Positions 18,882 through 27,683 of a stretch of 64,000 nucleotides of DNA are shown here, piece after piece. The notes under the pieces were generated by a model that had not been told where the DNA came from, did not search any database, and worked only from the letters and a program-made list of their open reading frames with translations. How positions within the stretch are numbered: position 1 is the stretch's first letter; every line of letters starts with the position of its first letter. Origin of the DNA: Pseudomonadales bacterium (GTDB lineage: Bacteria; Pseudomonadota; Gammaproteobacteria; Pseudomonadales; Azotimanducaceae); assembly GCA_011525295.1 (NCBI GenBank), contig WTGV01000059.1, positions 186,001 through 250,000 on the forward strand. Reading direction: 5' to 3'. The translations under genes were made by a program, and so were the position numbers.

Positions 18882-19847
18882 TTAGTGAATCGATTCAAAG
18901 GTGCGTCTCTTTTGAATCTCCCAAATCGAGACGAACAGAGCGCCAAGGTAACCCAAAAAGGTACCGATAACAATCTCCACGCTTGCAGAAAAATAGTCTA
19001 ACGAGACGATGTGGATCGTTCCACCGAAACTCTGTACGAGTTGATTGAGGGGATCTTTAATAGCAAATAGTGCCCCAAACACGATTGCCGTCGCTACTAC
19101 GCCACCTCCGAATCCGTACAAAATTCCACAATAAATAAAAGGACGACGTAGATAACGGTCTGATGCACCTAGGAGTGAAAGTACTCGTAATTCCCTAAAC
19201 CGCGACTCGATAGCTAGTCGTACTGAGGCAAAAGTTACAAACACGACTCCAAAGCCGAATAACGCGCCAACAATCCACATGAGGGTTGAAACAACTTTAT
19301 GTATCGCGTTTAAGTTTCGAATCCACTCGGTATCAAAATCGATGCTGTCAACGATCGCATAACTTCGCAACGAGTCTAGTAGGGACTCGACTTCAACAGT
19401 TGGTGTATCCTGTTGTAATACCACGGACAACGAAGCCGGCAGTGGGTTGTCTTCTAAAGCGGCCAATTCCTGGTCATAACCAGTGACCAGTTGAAATTCT
19501 GCCATCGCCTGCTCGGCTGAGGTCAACTCTACTGATTGAACCACAGTACTTTGAACTACATACTCCCGAACAGCTTCGATTGTCTGAGTAGAACTTGCTG
19601 GAACAAAATACACAGTAAATCCCGTATCGTCATGCAATTGTTCAGCTAGGAGATGAATGTTGTGTTGCACCAACCAAAAACCTGCTGGAAGAGACAACGC
19701 AACCCCGATCAATAGCCAAACAAACAGAGTGACCAATGCATGGCGACTCAGGTGTTGCACGCTTTCAAGCAAGCTGTGCGCGCGAACTCTCAAATTCGAA
19801 CCGTGGGATTCTGGATCCCTTTGCTTTAGGAGAGTTTGTCCGTTCAC
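18882..19847 (-). CDS. ftsX: Cell division protein FtsX
   Basis: FtsX is the membrane subunit of the FtsEX complex, which couples ATP hydrolysis to activation of septal murein hydrolases. The 321-residue protein has one transmembrane segment at about 36-57, a periplasmic loop, then three more segments clustered in the C-terminal half, the FtsX topology. It contains the usual juxtamembrane RFRELRVLSLLGAS. The GTG start overlaps the ftsE stop (GTGA). In many gammaproteobacteria rpoH follows ftsX; here the next gene is a convergent protease, so rpoH is elsewhere. Confidence 0.95.
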   Translation of the reverse strand: MNGQTLLKQRDPESHGSNLRVRAHSLLESVQHLSRHALVTLFVWLLIGVALSLPAGFWLVQHNIHLLAEQLHDDTGFTVYFVPASSTQTIEAVREYVVQSTVVQSVELTSAEQAMAEFQLVTGYDQELAALEDNPLPASLSVVLQQDTPTVEVESLLDSLRSYAIVDSIDFDTEWIRNLNAIHKVVSTLMWIVGALFGFGVVFVTFASVRLAIESRFRELRVLSLLGASDRYLRRPFIYCGILYGFGGGVVATAIVFGALFAIKDPLNQLVQSFGGTIHIVSLDYFSASVEIVIGTFLGYLGALFVSIWEIQKRRTFESIH

Positions 19848-20545
19848 GGATGTGATGATGAACTTTCGGCTACACGAACTTGAGGAGTAACCCGACTTAG
19901 GGACCCATCCTTTAACTCAAACACATGCTTCATGTGTTCTGTCAACTCTGGTTCGTGCGTCGCTACTATAACTGTCGTTCCTAGTTCAGGAAACATGTCA
20001 AACAACGAACGTACCTCTATAGACAGTTGATTGTCCATATTACCTGTTGGTTCATCCGCTACGAGTAGTTTAGGGCGATGTGCAATTGCTCGAGCGATCG
20101 ACACTCGTTGTTGTTCACCAGTTGACAATCGTACGGGGTAGAAATCTCTGACGGCGTCTAGTCCTACAACATTCAAACAACGATCGACACGATGACGAAT
20201 GTCCTTGAACCGTAGACCCCGAACCCACAAAGGCATTGCTACATTGTCAAAGATTGTTCGATTTGGAATCAGCGAAGGATCTTGCAATACGATACCGACA
20301 GATCGACGGTAACGCGCAATTTCTGTGCGACTCAATGTAGTAATGTCAACTTCGTTAAAGAAAACTTTTCCGTTGGTAGGAGAAGTGAGTCCAAGCAAGA
20401 TTTTTATTAGGGTCGTTTTCCCAGCACCCGAGCGACCAATTATGAAATTTACGGATTCTTGATCAAAGGTAACACTTATTTCCCGAAGCACTTCAAAGTT
20501 GTTCTCGAACGTTTTCCCTACATTTTCCAGTACCACCTTGCTCAT
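19844..20545 (-). CDS. ftsE: Cell division ATP-binding protein FtsE
   Basis: FtsE is the ABC-type ATPase of FtsEX. The 233-residue protein has a Walker A motif IGRSGAGKTTL (about 37-47), a Q-loop in VLQDPSL, the signature LSTGEQQRV and Walker B LLVADEPTGN, followed by the H-loop in VIVATHEP. It lies between ftsY and ftsX with four-base overlaps on both sides (ATGA and GTGA), so the three genes are one translationally coupled operon ftsY-ftsE-ftsX. Confidence 0.97.
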   Translation of the reverse strand: MSKVVLENVGKTFENNFEVLREISVTFDQESVNFIIGRSGAGKTTLIKILLGLTSPTNGKVFFNEVDITTLSRTEIARYRRSVGIVLQDPSLIPNRTIFDNVAMPLWVRGLRFKDIRHRVDRCLNVVGLDAVRDFYPVRLSTGEQQRVSIARAIAHRPKLLVADEPTGNMDNQLSIEVRSLFDMFPELGTTVIVATHEPELTEHMKHVFELKDGSLSRVTPQVRVAESSSSHP

Positions 20546-21495
20546 GAACCGAGTAATCCACTGACATAGTCTTCCGGTTCAAAAGGTTGCAGCGCGTCGA
20601 CACTTTCTCCCACTCCAACAAAGTATAGTGGTAGCGTAGTGATACTAGGTAGAGCCAGAACTACTCCACCCTTAGCGGTGCCGTCGAGTTTAGTCAAGAC
20701 TAAACCTGAAAGAGGAACCGCGCTATCGAATTGCTTCACTTGCAACAAGGCGTTCTGACCAATCGTGCCGTCTAAGACGAGAATCGACTCGTGCGGGGCG
20801 GATGGATCTAGTCGTTGAATGACCCGATGTACCTTCGCCAACTCGTCCATGAGTCCTTTATTCGAATGAAGTCTTCCCGCAGTATCGACAATCAGGATAT
20901 CGATGTTTCGAGATGTGGCAACTTGGAATGCATCGTGTGCGACCGATGCACTATCTGAGCCGGTCTGTTGAGCAAAAACTGGGATGTCATTCGCTTGTCC
21001 CAATCGCTGTAGTTGGTCGATAGCCGCAGCACGGTACGTGTCTCCAGCTGCGAGCATTACGGAGAGATTTTCGCCCTTAAAACGTTTTGCAAGTTTGCCA
21101 ATGGTAGTAGTTTTACCGACGCCATTAACCCCAGTGACTAGTACTACGAATGGTCGGGAATCCGATACCGAGAAGGGTTTTAATAGCTTGTTTGCAAGCT
21201 CCAGTAGAACGGATTCCAATGCACCGATGAATTGTTCTCGTGAACTGAGATTCTGTTTGGATATTTCTCTTCGAAGTCGATCCAATATTTGGGCCGTTGT
21301 GCTCGCGCCAATGTCTGCGCTCAAGAGACTAAATTCCAGTTCCTCTAGTAAGTGCTCGTCGATCTCTCGTCCCGAGGAAAACACGTTAGCAATTCCGTTC
21401 GACACACGAGCTCGAGTTTTCGCGAGAGCGTTCCCCAAACGTGACCAAGTTTTGGGTTTCTTATTTGTTGTGGACACTTTCCTGATCTTTGTCAC
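20542..21495 (-). CDS. ftsY: Signal recognition particle receptor FtsY
   Basis: FtsY is the SRP receptor GTPase that docks ribosome-nascent chain complexes at the inner membrane. At 317 residues it is short: a basic N-terminal segment replaces the long acidic A domain of E. coli FtsY. The N domain is followed by the G domain with G1 GVNGVGKTTT, DTYRAAAIDQL, DTAGRL, TKLDGTAKGG and the closing GVGESVDALQPF. The start is GTG at 21495; another GTG lies six codons in. First gene of ftsYEX, divergent from rsmD as in many gammaproteobacteria. Confidence 0.96.
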   Translation of the reverse strand: MTKIRKVSTTNKKPKTWSRLGNALAKTRARVSNGIANVFSSGREIDEHLLEELEFSLLSADIGASTTAQILDRLRREISKQNLSSREQFIGALESVLLELANKLLKPFSVSDSRPFVVLVTGVNGVGKTTTIGKLAKRFKGENLSVMLAAGDTYRAAAIDQLQRLGQANDIPVFAQQTGSDSASVAHDAFQVATSRNIDILIVDTAGRLHSNKGLMDELAKVHRVIQRLDPSAPHESILVLDGTIGQNALLQVKQFDSAVPLSGLVLTKLDGTAKGGVVLALPSITTLPLYFVGVGESVDALQPFEPEDYVSGLLGS

Positions 21496-21588
21496 CAGAC
21501 TTCAACGTTTGCCAGTTGGCTACAACATTATCAATTTTTTGTGGAAAATGTGCTTATTCCAATGTCTTAAGCAATTGTAGACTGCACC

Positions 21589-22167
21589 GTGTTGAATCAC
21601 AGAGTACGTATTGTCTCCGGTCGTTTTAAAGGTCATCGACTGAAACTCATCGACCAAAAACGATTGCGACCGACGTCCGATCGGGTCCGGGAAACACTTT
21701 TTAACTGGATCGGTTCCAATATAACCCAAATGAAAGTTCTGGACCTCTTTGCTGGATCCGGTGCGCTTGGATTTGAAGCGCTCTCGCGCGGTGCTCCCAA
21801 AGTTACCTTTATCGAAAAACAAGCCAAAATAGCCAATCAGATCAAAGATACGTGCCATCGGTTGGATCTTTCCGCACAAGAAGCAGAGGTTATTCGTAGA
21901 AATTGCTTGCCTTGGTTAAAACAAGACAATCAAATATGGGATCTGGTGTTCGTCGACCCGCCGTTCACTGACTCAAACATCTATGCGAAAGTCCTCCATG
22001 AACTACAAACTCATATGAGTGACCTTGGATTGATCTACTTAGAACACTCTAAACGAACAACTATACACACGCAGCCCTATTCGGTGTGGAAAGAAGCTAC
22101 TGTCGGTGAAGTAAAGTTCTCTCTGTTGTCCTTGGAATCAAGTACGGGTATACAGAGCATTCGCTAA
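21589..22167 (+). CDS. rsmD: 16S rRNA (guanine966-N2)-methyltransferase RsmD
   Basis: RsmD methylates G966 of 16S rRNA in assembled 30S particles. The 192-residue protein begins VRIVSGRFKGHRL, then RPTSDRVRETLFNWI, the SAM-binding DLFAGSGALGFEALSRGA (about 45-62) and the catalytic VDPPF. The first codons are GTG TTG; either could initiate. It is divergent from ftsY over about 93 bp, the conserved ftsY/rsmD arrangement. Confidence 0.94.
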   Translation: MLNHRVRIVSGRFKGHRLKLIDQKRLRPTSDRVRETLFNWIGSNITQMKVLDLFAGSGALGFEALSRGAPKVTFIEKQAKIANQIKDTCHRLDLSAQEAEVIRRNCLPWLKQDNQIWDLVFVDPPFTDSNIYAKVLHELQTHMSDLGLIYLEHSKRTTIHTQPYSVWKEATVGEVKFSLLSLESSTGIQSIR

Positions 22168-22333
22168 GAACGCTTTGTACTTTCTTCAAGGATTCGCGAA
22201 GCGTCGCACCGAAAGGCACTTTTACGCCAAAAACTCCAAACTGTCTGGATCAGTGAAACGAGACTCGTACGGTTTGACTAAGTCAAAGTTTCGACTTCTT
22301 TAGACGACTTTTGGATCCACGTGAACTAGCCGC

Positions 22334-22948
22334 CTAGAAACGGAGGAGGAACGATACTGTCCCCCAGACCGATTCGACCTCTTCTTCAAAAACCTTGGTT
22401 ACAGCCAGTTCGATAGCTGGTCTTGGACCGAAACCCTTTCCAAACGGAAACTCAACACCTACAGATGCCGTCGGAGTCAAGCCGAAATCTTCCTCTAATT
22501 TACCACTAAACTGAAGACCACTCTTGAATTCAAACTCTACTTTGGATCTATAGGAGTAGTTTGAGTAACCTACTTTTCCGACGATGTTGACAGACTTGCT
22601 TACTGGGACCGCAAGTGTCCCAACAAACGAGGAAAAACGATTGTAAGCCGCTTTGATATCGTAGTTCGTAATTGTATCTTCGAAGTCCCGTTCAAAATTC
22701 TCTACTATCACCGAATCATTCATTGCCAGCGCAGAGTCCCGTGCGAACTCAAGCCCAAAAAAATCATTTATTTGAAACCCCATGCCCCACCTATTGCCAT
22801 AGCCTTCAGTATTGGCAACTTCAACAGAAGTACCCTCTGGAAATACGGTGAATCCCCCGATAAAGTACCAATCAAAATCGTTGCCCTCCGCGGCCAATGG
22901 GACGCCGAGCGTACCGATCAAAACTATGAACAGATTTCGAATTTTCAT
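22334..22948 (-). CDS. Small outer membrane beta-barrel protein
   Basis: A 204-residue protein with a signal peptide (LFIVLIGTLGVPLAAEG) and a mature part of alternating short beta strands and charged turns, ending in SFLLRF. A terminal aromatic residue and this pattern indicate an eight-stranded outer membrane barrel of the OmpA/OmpW-like porin superfamily. Function unknown. It sits alone between rsmD and coaD, with a good purine-rich site before the ATG on the minus strand (AGGAATCAC). The shared 280-bp spacer with coaD holds no other gene. Confidence 0.75.
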   Translation of the reverse strand: MKIRNLFIVLIGTLGVPLAAEGNDFDWYFIGGFTVFPEGTSVEVANTEGYGNRWGMGFQINDFFGLEFARDSALAMNDSVIVENFERDFEDTITNYDIKAAYNRFSSFVGTLAVPVSKSVNIVGKVGYSNYSYRSKVEFEFKSGLQFSGKLEEDFGLTPTASVGVEFPFGKGFGPRPAIELAVTKVFEEEVESVWGTVSFLLRF

Positions 22949-23228
22949 TTTTGTGATTCCTTAGAGTTTTACATTACATCAATGGTTTCGAAGTGGTCAA
23001 TCTCCTACGTCTATAACCGTGCGTTGACGGCTAACCGTTTTCATCGACTACTACTGTGACAATTACAAGCAATTAGTGTTCCACATGGAACTTAGAATGT
23101 AACGCTGTGTTTGACGGGAGACATAGTACTACTTACGACGGTGGTAACCGATCCAAGATGAGCCTGAGTAGTTCAAGCTCCGGACACCGATAATTTTAAA
23201 ACACGACCATAGGATCATCAAATTCATC

Positions 23229-23726
23229 ATGCGAATCATCATTTATCCTGGCAGTTTCAATCCCATAACGTTTGGACACATGAATATTGTCGAGCGAGCA
23301 CTAGGTTTGTTCGACAAAGTAGTCGTAGCCTTTGGTACCGCTACAGACAAAGACCCAGATGTGTTTCTCGATGAACGTATGGAACTCTGCCGACAAGCTT
23401 TGAACCAGTATGGAACTCGTATAGAGGTAGAAAAATTTTCTGGTCTGTTGGTCGACTTTGTTCGTGCTAAAAATACGAAATTCATACTGCGGGGGCTACG
23501 AACCTTGATGGACTACGAGTATGAATTCCAAATGTTAGAAATGAACCGCCATCTTGACCCGGAACTCGAGTATGTGTTGCTTCCCACGGCCAGTAAATGG
23601 TCTTTTGTGTCATCGACTCGCGTACGAGAAATTGCAGCACTTGGCGGCGATGTTTCGGAATTTGTACATCCAGTCGTAGCACAATTCTTGGCAAAACACT
23701 ATCGATCTCCGGATACATCGAGCTAG
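23229..23726 (+). CDS. coaD: Phosphopantetheine adenylyltransferase CoaD
   Basis: CoaD makes dephospho-CoA from 4'-phosphopantetheine and ATP, the penultimate step of CoA synthesis. The 165-residue protein has the N-terminal YPGSFNPITFGHMNI with the (T/H)xGH nucleotidyltransferase motif, KFILRGLRTLMDYEYE, and the C-terminal FVSSTRVREIAALGGDVS. Length is typical. The stop shares CTAG with the stop of convergent mutM. The first CoA-pathway genes, coaC and coaB, are 1.3 kb downstream. Confidence 0.96.
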   Translation: MRIIIYPGSFNPITFGHMNIVERALGLFDKVVVAFGTATDKDPDVFLDERMELCRQALNQYGTRIEVEKFSGLLVDFVRAKNTKFILRGLRTLMDYEYEFQMLEMNRHLDPELEYVLLPTASKWSFVSSTRVREIAALGGDVSEFVHPVVAQFLAKHYRSPDTSS

Positions 23727-24529
23727 TGCTGACACATAGGACAGTAGACTGACTGTCGCTGACTATTTTTTACAGTCTTCAACGGAGTTGTGCAGCGCAA
23801 ACACGGTTCTCCACCCCGACCGTAAACATGTAGTGCCATCTTGAAGTAACCGGTCTCACCATCAACTCCAAAGTAATCCCGTAGGGTTGTACCACCAGCC
23901 TTAATAGCTTCTTCCAACACGTTTTTGATTGCAGTCACAAGCCGTATACTTTCCGCGCGAGTCAGGTTAGCGCATTTTCGTTGCGGGCGCACTCCAGCAA
24001 GAAACAGCGCTTCATTGGCATAAATATTGCCAATACCAACGACGATTTGAGAGTTCATGATGAGAGACTTGACCCTAGCGGTACGTTTTCTCGTCTGTTT
24101 AAACAAGTAGTCGCCATCGAACTCGTCGATGAGTGGCTCTAGACCTAAATTTTGCAATGTCCAATGAACCGTATTTTCGGGTTGCCAGTGCATACTTCCA
24201 AAGCGACGAGGATCATGGTATCTGAGCGTCTTGCCGTTCCTGAAGACTAAATCTACATGATCGTGTTTTTCATGAGATTGAGTAGCAGGTAGCACTCGAA
24301 GGCGACCGCTCATACCCAAATGAATTATTAGGGTGCCGCATTCGAATTGAAACAGCAAGTACTTGGCACGACGAGTCACTTCAATTAGTCGTTGCCCTAG
24401 TATGTTCTCCGGAATTTGGAGTGGCCAGCGAAGCCGGGTCTCGCGAATTACACAGCCTTGTAATTGCGAGCCTTCTAAATGAGAAGCAACCCCTCGGCGG
24501 GTGGTTTCAACTTCTGGAAGTTCTGGGAT
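23723..24529 (-). CDS. mutM: Formamidopyrimidine-DNA glycosylase MutM (apparent ATC start)
   Basis: MutM excises 8-oxoguanine and formamidopyrimidines from DNA. The full family sequence is present: PELPEVETTRRGV at the N-terminus, with Pro as the catalytic nucleophile and the next Glu as acid, Lys in RRAKYLLF, the H2TH region GIGNIYANEALF, and a C-terminal zinc finger CLRC...CPMC. Translation must begin at the codon before CCA to expose that proline, yet this codon is ATC (24527-24529), immediately after the TAA of rpmG in the same frame. The next ordinary start, GTG at 24379, would remove 50 residues and the active site. Third gene of rpmB-rpmG-mutM. Confidence 0.85.
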   Translation of the reverse strand: MPELPEVETTRRGVASHLEGSQLQGCVIRETRLRWPLQIPENILGQRLIEVTRRAKYLLFQFECGTLIIHLGMSGRLRVLPATQSHEKHDHVDLVFRNGKTLRYHDPRRFGSMHWQPENTVHWTLQNLGLEPLIDEFDGDYLFKQTRKRTARVKSLIMNSQIVVGIGNIYANEALFLAGVRPQRKCANLTRAESIRLVTAIKNVLEEAIKAGGTTLRDYFGVDGETGYFKMALHVYGRGGEPCLRCTTPLKTVKNSQRQSVYCPMCQH

Positions 24530-24685
24530 TTACTTGATCTTCGCTTCTTTATAAATGACGTGTTTGCGAATCACAGGATCATACTTCCGGAACTCTAACT
24601 TGTCCGGAGTGTTCCGTTTGTTCTTATCCGTGGTATAGTAATGCCCAGTGCCGGCACTGGATACAAGTTTAATCTTGTCTCTCAT
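24530..24685 (-). CDS. rpmG: 50S ribosomal protein L33
   Basis: L33 is a small protein of the large ribosomal subunit near the E site. The 51-residue sequence reads [19 protein letters not shown], then [17 protein letters not shown], and ends KEAKIK, the normal end of the family. It lacks the zinc-binding cysteine pairs, so it is the zinc-free form. The ATG overlaps the rpmB stop by one base (TAATG). The TAA stop is directly followed, in frame, by the first codon of mutM. Confidence 0.95.
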   Translation of the reverse strand: MRDKIKLVSSAGTGHYYTTDKNKRNTPDKLEFRKYDPVIRKHVIYKEAKIK

Positions 24686-24921
24686 TAGAACTTTTCTCCG
24701 CGCTTACGCATGTCGTCGAGTACGACGTCTATTCCCTTCTTGTCAATAAGCCGCATTCCAGCCGCGGAAACACGTAACCGAACGAATCGATTTTCACTGG
24801 CGACCCAAAAACGATGGTAATGTAGGTTGGGAAGATAACGACGCTTCGTAGCATTGTTCGCATGTGAGACGTTGTTACCCGACATCGGACGTTTACCCGT
24901 AACTTGACAGACTTTACTCAT
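24685..24921 (-). CDS. rpmB: 50S ribosomal protein L28
   Basis: L28 is a large-subunit ribosomal protein. I start at ATG 24921, giving 78 residues beginning [20 protein letters not shown], the canonical bacterial N-terminus; the open frame extends 15 codons further but without family support. The ending [11 protein letters not shown] is also typical. No Shine-Dalgarno is visible before this ATG. It heads rpmB-rpmG-mutM and is divergent from coaC across about 140 bp. Confidence 0.95.
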   Translation of the reverse strand: MSKVCQVTGKRPMSGNNVSHANNATKRRYLPNLHYHRFWVASENRFVRLRVSAAGMRLIDKKGIDVVLDDMRKRGEKF

Positions 24922-25063
24922 AACGAGGGGTAGTAAAAAAGATTGAGGAATTTTAATGAATCGCACTAGTATTTGTTCCTATAGACAGGCTTGATCCAAC
25001 GAAGAAACACCTTCTAAAATTGATTTTGTAGAAAATACCGCGATTAAAAGTTCTTTTTCTCAC

Positions 25064-25609
25064 ATGCATCACAAGAAAATACTACTAGGAGTCACGGGTG
25101 GTATCGCGGCATACAAAGTGCCTGAACTCGTGCGGTTGCTTATGACTGGACAGCACGATGTCTCAGTGATTATGACCCGCTCCGCGCACAAATTTGTAAC
25201 TGAACATACCTTGTCTGCGCTCACTTCAAAACGAGTGCGGACTGATCTATGGGATTTAGATGCGGAACGAGCGATGGGACACATCGAACTAGCCAAATGG
25301 CCGGACATATTTGTGATTACACCGGCCTCCGCAAACACGCTCGCCAAACTTGCGCAAGGATGTTGCGATGACCTACTATCGACGGTTTACCTAGCTACCA
25401 CATGTCCCATCGTCGTGGTCCCTGCAATGAATCAAGCAATGTGGGACCATCCCGCAACTCAACGTAATCTTGAACAACTCAAACACGACGGTGTTCGAAT
25501 CATGGATCCCGAACACGGTGAACAGGCTTGCGGAGATGTAGGAATTGGGAGGATGCCTGAACCTCAAGACATTCTGTCGTTCCTAAGCATGATGTGGCAG
25601 CAAGACTAA
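25064..25609 (+). CDS. coaC: Phosphopantothenoylcysteine decarboxylase CoaC (separate from CoaB)
   Basis: CoaC is the flavin-dependent decarboxylase that yields 4'-phosphopantetheine. The 181-residue protein matches the N-terminal half of the usual fused CoaBC: LLGVTGGIAAYKVPELVR, the active-site His73 in GHIELAKW, the motif VPAMNQAMW, and the substrate-lid cysteine in EQACGDVGIGRM. The frame ends in TAA at 25607-25609, and ATG of coaB follows at once in the same frame. Together the two frames span 404 residues, matching a single CoaBC. A separate CoaC is normal in some Gram-positives but unusual in gammaproteobacteria. Confidence 0.9.
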   Translation: MHHKKILLGVTGGIAAYKVPELVRLLMTGQHDVSVIMTRSAHKFVTEHTLSALTSKRVRTDLWDLDAERAMGHIELAKWPDIFVITPASANTLAKLAQGCCDDLLSTVYLATTCPIVVVPAMNQAMWDHPATQRNLEQLKHDGVRIMDPEHGEQACGDVGIGRMPEPQDILSFLSMMWQQD

Positions 25610-26281
25610 ATGCCCCATGCGCTAAAAAACCTCTCAGTACTCGTTTCCGCTGGTCCGACGCAAGAACGAATAGATCCAGTGCGCTTCATTAGCAATCGAA
25701 GCTCCGGCAAACAAGGCTTTGAAATTGCGCGAGCGGCCGAGGAGGCGGGTGCAAAGGTAACTTTGGTTAGTGGACCTGTTAACTTGAAATCACCAGCTGG
25801 TATTGAACGAGTGAACGTACACACCGCCGAGGAAATGAAATCAGAGGTAATGTCTCGTATCGACAAATGTGACGTGTTCTTTGCGGTAGCAGCAGTGACA
25901 GATTTTCGACCTAGAAAATTGCTTGAGCAAAAACTGAAGCGTCCGACCGACCTTGCGCAATCGGAACTCACTATTCAACTCCAAACGACCGACGACATCG
26001 TGCAAGCAGTTACAGCAAAGCATGACCGACCATACGTCGTGGGATTCGCGGCTGAAACCAATGACGTGTTAAAAAACGCGCGCGACAAACTCATGCGTAA
26101 AAATTTAGACGTCATCGTCGTCAACGATGTTTCTGACCCAACAATCGGGTTTGAAGGGGATGAGAATCAAGTAACAGTGGTCTTTCCGGGATCCGAACTA
26201 GAACTTGAGAAACAGTCTAAGTACAAGATTGCGCAACAAGTTGTCGAATTAGTCGCGAACGCGCTACCGAGATCTCTCTAG
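25610..26281 (+). CDS. coaB: Phosphopantothenate-cysteine ligase CoaB (separate from CoaC)
   Basis: CoaB activates 4'-phosphopantothenate with CTP and joins it to cysteine. The 223-residue protein corresponds to the C-terminal half of CoaBC: LSVLVSAGPTQERIDPVRF, the ISNRSSGKQGFEIA motif, VTLVSGPV, the dimer-region AAVTDFRP and VVNDV. Its ATG sits directly behind the coaC TAA and no Shine-Dalgarno is visible beyond the coaC coding sequence, so translation probably depends on reinitiation by ribosomes finishing coaC. A dut gene, common after coaBC in relatives, is missing; algC follows after 16 bp. Confidence 0.9.
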   Translation: MPHALKNLSVLVSAGPTQERIDPVRFISNRSSGKQGFEIARAAEEAGAKVTLVSGPVNLKSPAGIERVNVHTAEEMKSEVMSRIDKCDVFFAVAAVTDFRPRKLLEQKLKRPTDLAQSELTIQLQTTDDIVQAVTAKHDRPYVVGFAAETNDVLKNARDKLMRKNLDVIVVNDVSDPTIGFEGDENQVTVVFPGSELELEKQSKYKIAQQVVELVANALPRSL

Positions 26282-26297
26282 GCGAACGGCACCACTA

Positions 26298-27683
26298 GTG
26301 TCAAAATTGCCGCTCAACATATTTCGAGCATACGATGTGCGTGGTCGCGTAAATGATGAGTTAACTGAAGAAAATACTCGCTTGATCGGCCAAGCATTTG
26401 CGAATCGTGTAACAAATCGGGGACACGACACTGTTCTAGTTGCAGGAGATGTCCGTTGTTCAACGACGAAACTCAGAGCCGCACTTCACCAAGGATTAAA
26501 CAATGGCGGAGTCAATGTTATCGACATCGGTACAGTCCCTACTCCAGTACTCTATTTCGCTATCCACGAATTAGAAGTCCCTGCGGGAATCGTGATCACA
26601 GGGTCTCACAATCCACCTGAATACAACGGTTTAAAGTTTGTCCTGGACTACGTTCCTTTTGCGTCGGATGAACTACTGGATTTACACCGTCTTATCGCCA
26701 AAAACTGTCTAGTCAAAGGATCGGGAAGTGTCTCGCAACAACATGTCTTGGACTCGTATTTGGATCGGATTGTCCAGGACATCAAGCTTGAGCGAAGTTT
26801 GCACATTGCGGTGGATTGCGGGAACGGTGTAACCGGTGTTTTAGTACCTCGGCTATTTGAAGAGCTTGGTTGCGAAGTCGTCCCAATGTTCAATGAATTG
26901 GACGGTACTTTTCCAAATCATCATCCGGATCCGGTTGACCCAAAGAACTTACAACAACTTCTCCAAACAGTAAATGAACAAGCTCTAGATTTCGGTATCG
27001 CGTTCGATGGTGATGGCGATCGTATCGGTGTAGTAACCCAGAGCGGAACCATTGTGTCAGCCGACACGCTAATAGCATACTTGGCAAGGGATGTACTGCA
27101 ACATCGTCCAGGAGCTCCAATAGTCTTAGACGTAAAGTGTGGAACAAATGCCGTCAGGAGCATTCTCGCCATCGGAGGTCAAGCAGTGCTTGAAAAGACG
27201 GGACACACAAACATCAAGGCAAAAATCAGGGAACTCGACGCACCCCTTGGGGGTGAATTCAGCGGTCACATTTGCTTTGCGGACCGTTGGTACGGATTTG
27301 ATGATGCACTCTACACCGCGTGTAGATTCCTAGAATCGGTTTCTCGAGATCCTGCTGATTTCATGAATTTTCTGGACGCGCTGCCACCAACAAGTGCGAC
27401 ACCCGAGATTGAAATCCGCGTACCAGATAGTGAAAAGTTCGATCTGGTCGCCGCATTTGGTCAAATGAGTTCCTTCGATCAAGCGGAGGTGATCACGATT
27501 GATGGAGTCCGAGTGAACTTTCCAGATGCTTGGGGGTTGATTCGCGCCTCGAATACTGCTCCCAAAATAGTGATGCGATTTGAAGCGAGCACGCAGAACA
27601 GACTTCAAGAAACTCAAAAGCTCTTTTTTGAACAACTCCGCCGAATTGCGCCACATTTACAGATTCCTGTAGTAGAGAACTAA
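26298..27683 (+). CDS. algC: Phosphomannomutase/phosphoglucomutase (AlgC type)
   Basis: This enzyme interconverts 6-phospho and 1-phospho forms of mannose and glucose for LPS and exopolysaccharide precursors. The 461-residue alpha-D-phosphohexomutase has NIFRAYDVRG at the start, the phosphoserine loop VITGSHNPPEYNG with Ser103, the metal loop FDGDGDRIG, GGEFSGHICF and the phosphate-binding RASNTAPKIVMRFEA. That matches Pseudomonas AlgC. GTG start. It follows coaB closely and shares a CTAA with the convergent pyrE stop. The coaBC-(dut)-algC-(argB)-pyrE order is known from pseudomonads; dut and argB are missing. Confidence 0.9.
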   Translation: MSKLPLNIFRAYDVRGRVNDELTEENTRLIGQAFANRVTNRGHDTVLVAGDVRCSTTKLRAALHQGLNNGGVNVIDIGTVPTPVLYFAIHELEVPAGIVITGSHNPPEYNGLKFVLDYVPFASDELLDLHRLIAKNCLVKGSGSVSQQHVLDSYLDRIVQDIKLERSLHIAVDCGNGVTGVLVPRLFEELGCEVVPMFNELDGTFPNHHPDPVDPKNLQQLLQTVNEQALDFGIAFDGDGDRIGVVTQSGTIVSADTLIAYLARDVLQHRPGAPIVLDVKCGTNAVRSILAIGGQAVLEKTGHTNIKAKIRELDAPLGGEFSGHICFADRWYGFDDALYTACRFLESVSRDPADFMNFLDALPPTSATPEIEIRVPDSEKFDLVAAFGQMSSFDQAEVITIDGVRVNFPDAWGLIRASNTAPKIVMRFEASTQNRLQETQKLFFEQLRRIAPHLQIPVVEN

